This document shows, piece by piece, positions 63,657 to 64,000 of a stretch of 64,000 bases of DNA (position 1 is the first letter of the stretch; each line of letters starts with the position of its first letter). The notes beneath the pieces are model-generated. The model was not told the origin of the DNA, searched no databases, and worked only from the letters and a program-made list of their open reading frames with translations. Position numbers and translations under genes: made by a program. Source of the DNA: Girardinichthys multiradiatus (taxonomy: Eukaryota; Chordata; Actinopteri; Cyprinodontiformes; Goodeidae); NCBI RefSeq assembly GCF_021462225.1, contig NC_061812.1:37249175-37313174 (forward strand), written 5' to 3'.

Positions 63657-64000
63657 TGCCCCGCTTAGGGACAATCACAGTGAAAAATAATTCAGTTGGT
63701 GTCACAAATTTTTAGAATTGCGCCGCTCAAGGTGGCAGGAGGTTGGAGTAGCTCTGTTACTTTTGATTCTGTTACTTTTGATTCTGATTTATTCTTTTTT
63801 GGGAACTATTCCTCTTGTGGTGGATACAGTTGATTTTTTTTGGATGACTGTCCACTCCAGTGTCGGATGCTGTGCAGCTTGGAGGATTTTTCTTAATACT
63901 TTCTTTTTTTGGACATTTGTTATGATGCATTGCCATGGCAACGGGGTTGTTTCTTACAACCGGGAGCAGCTGATTAATATCTCAAAAGCTCAAATAATAC
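63657..64000 (+). mobile_element. 5' end of another LINE, cut by the window edge
   Basis: After a G+T-rich untranslated leader, a frame starting at 63922 encodes MMHCHGNGVVSYNREQL. This resembles the start of ORF2 in a fish LINE family, with an endonuclease expected downstream. It stays open to the window end. Confidence 0.55.
63922..64000 (+). CDS. LINE ORF start (partial)
   Basis: Only the first 26 codons are visible. Two in-frame ATGs (63922, 63925) open the frame. The YNREQLINISK-type segment is characteristic of a family of fish LINE polyproteins with endonuclease and reverse transcriptase. Whether the remainder is intact cannot be seen. Confidence 0.5.
   Translation, partial: MMHCHGNGVVSYNREQLINISKAQII

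Overview
This is vertebrate, almost certainly teleost fish, nuclear DNA. Two multi-exon host genes are present: a synaptophysin-family gene closest to synaptoporin, and an interferon-induced Mx dynamin-like GTPase. They sit among repeats typical of ray-finned fish: Tc1/mariner elements, L2/Jockey-type and Rex/RTE-type LINEs, Ty3/gypsy pieces, a hAT relic, a tRNA-headed SINE and endogenous retroviruses.

Region 1 (1 to about 10.35 kb) is the right-hand part of a Polinton/Maverick (adintovirus-like) element. On the + strand lie the end of a capsid-like protein and an adenain-like protease. Facing them on the - strand is a compact block: type B DNA polymerase, FtsK/HerA packaging ATPase, a small protein with a glycine-rich hydrophobic tail, and a 276-aa basic-tailed protein. 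All reading frames are open. Further right, a - strand gene of seven exons can be assembled by splice sites alone (7503-8987, 262 codons, six GT-AG introns, all phase 1). Its probable promoter (9034-9150, with a TATA box) is nearly identical to the core promoter of an endogenous retrovirus LTR found 42 kb away in the same window. The integrase and left terminus must lie outside the window.

Region 2 (10.35-24.5 kb) has the synaptoporin-like exons (17086-21646). The first coding exon is not visible. Around and inside the introns are an intact Tc1 copy (A), a LINE inserted in an older Tc1 relic, a solo LTR with a perfect 5-bp target duplication, and an inactivated Tc1 copy (B).

Region 3 (24.5-47.9 kb) is the Mx gene in twelve coding exons (about 620 codons) behind a cluster of interferon-response-like motifs. 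Intron 1 holds a decayed gypsy element and a Tc1-like element. Intron 9 (11 kb) holds a long L2 LINE carrying a nested Rex/RTE-type insertion and an intact Tc1 copy (C). Exon 8 has one extra A in a homopolymer, which breaks the frame.

Region 4 (47.9-64 kb) is gene-poor. It has a large inverted repeat (arms of about 1.4 kb), an array of tRNA-B-box-like motifs beside a primer-binding-site-like sequence, a provirus with about 99% identical LTRs but almost no coding capacity, a second L2 copy with a SINE inside it, a hAT-like relic, and the 5' start of another LINE cut by the window edge.
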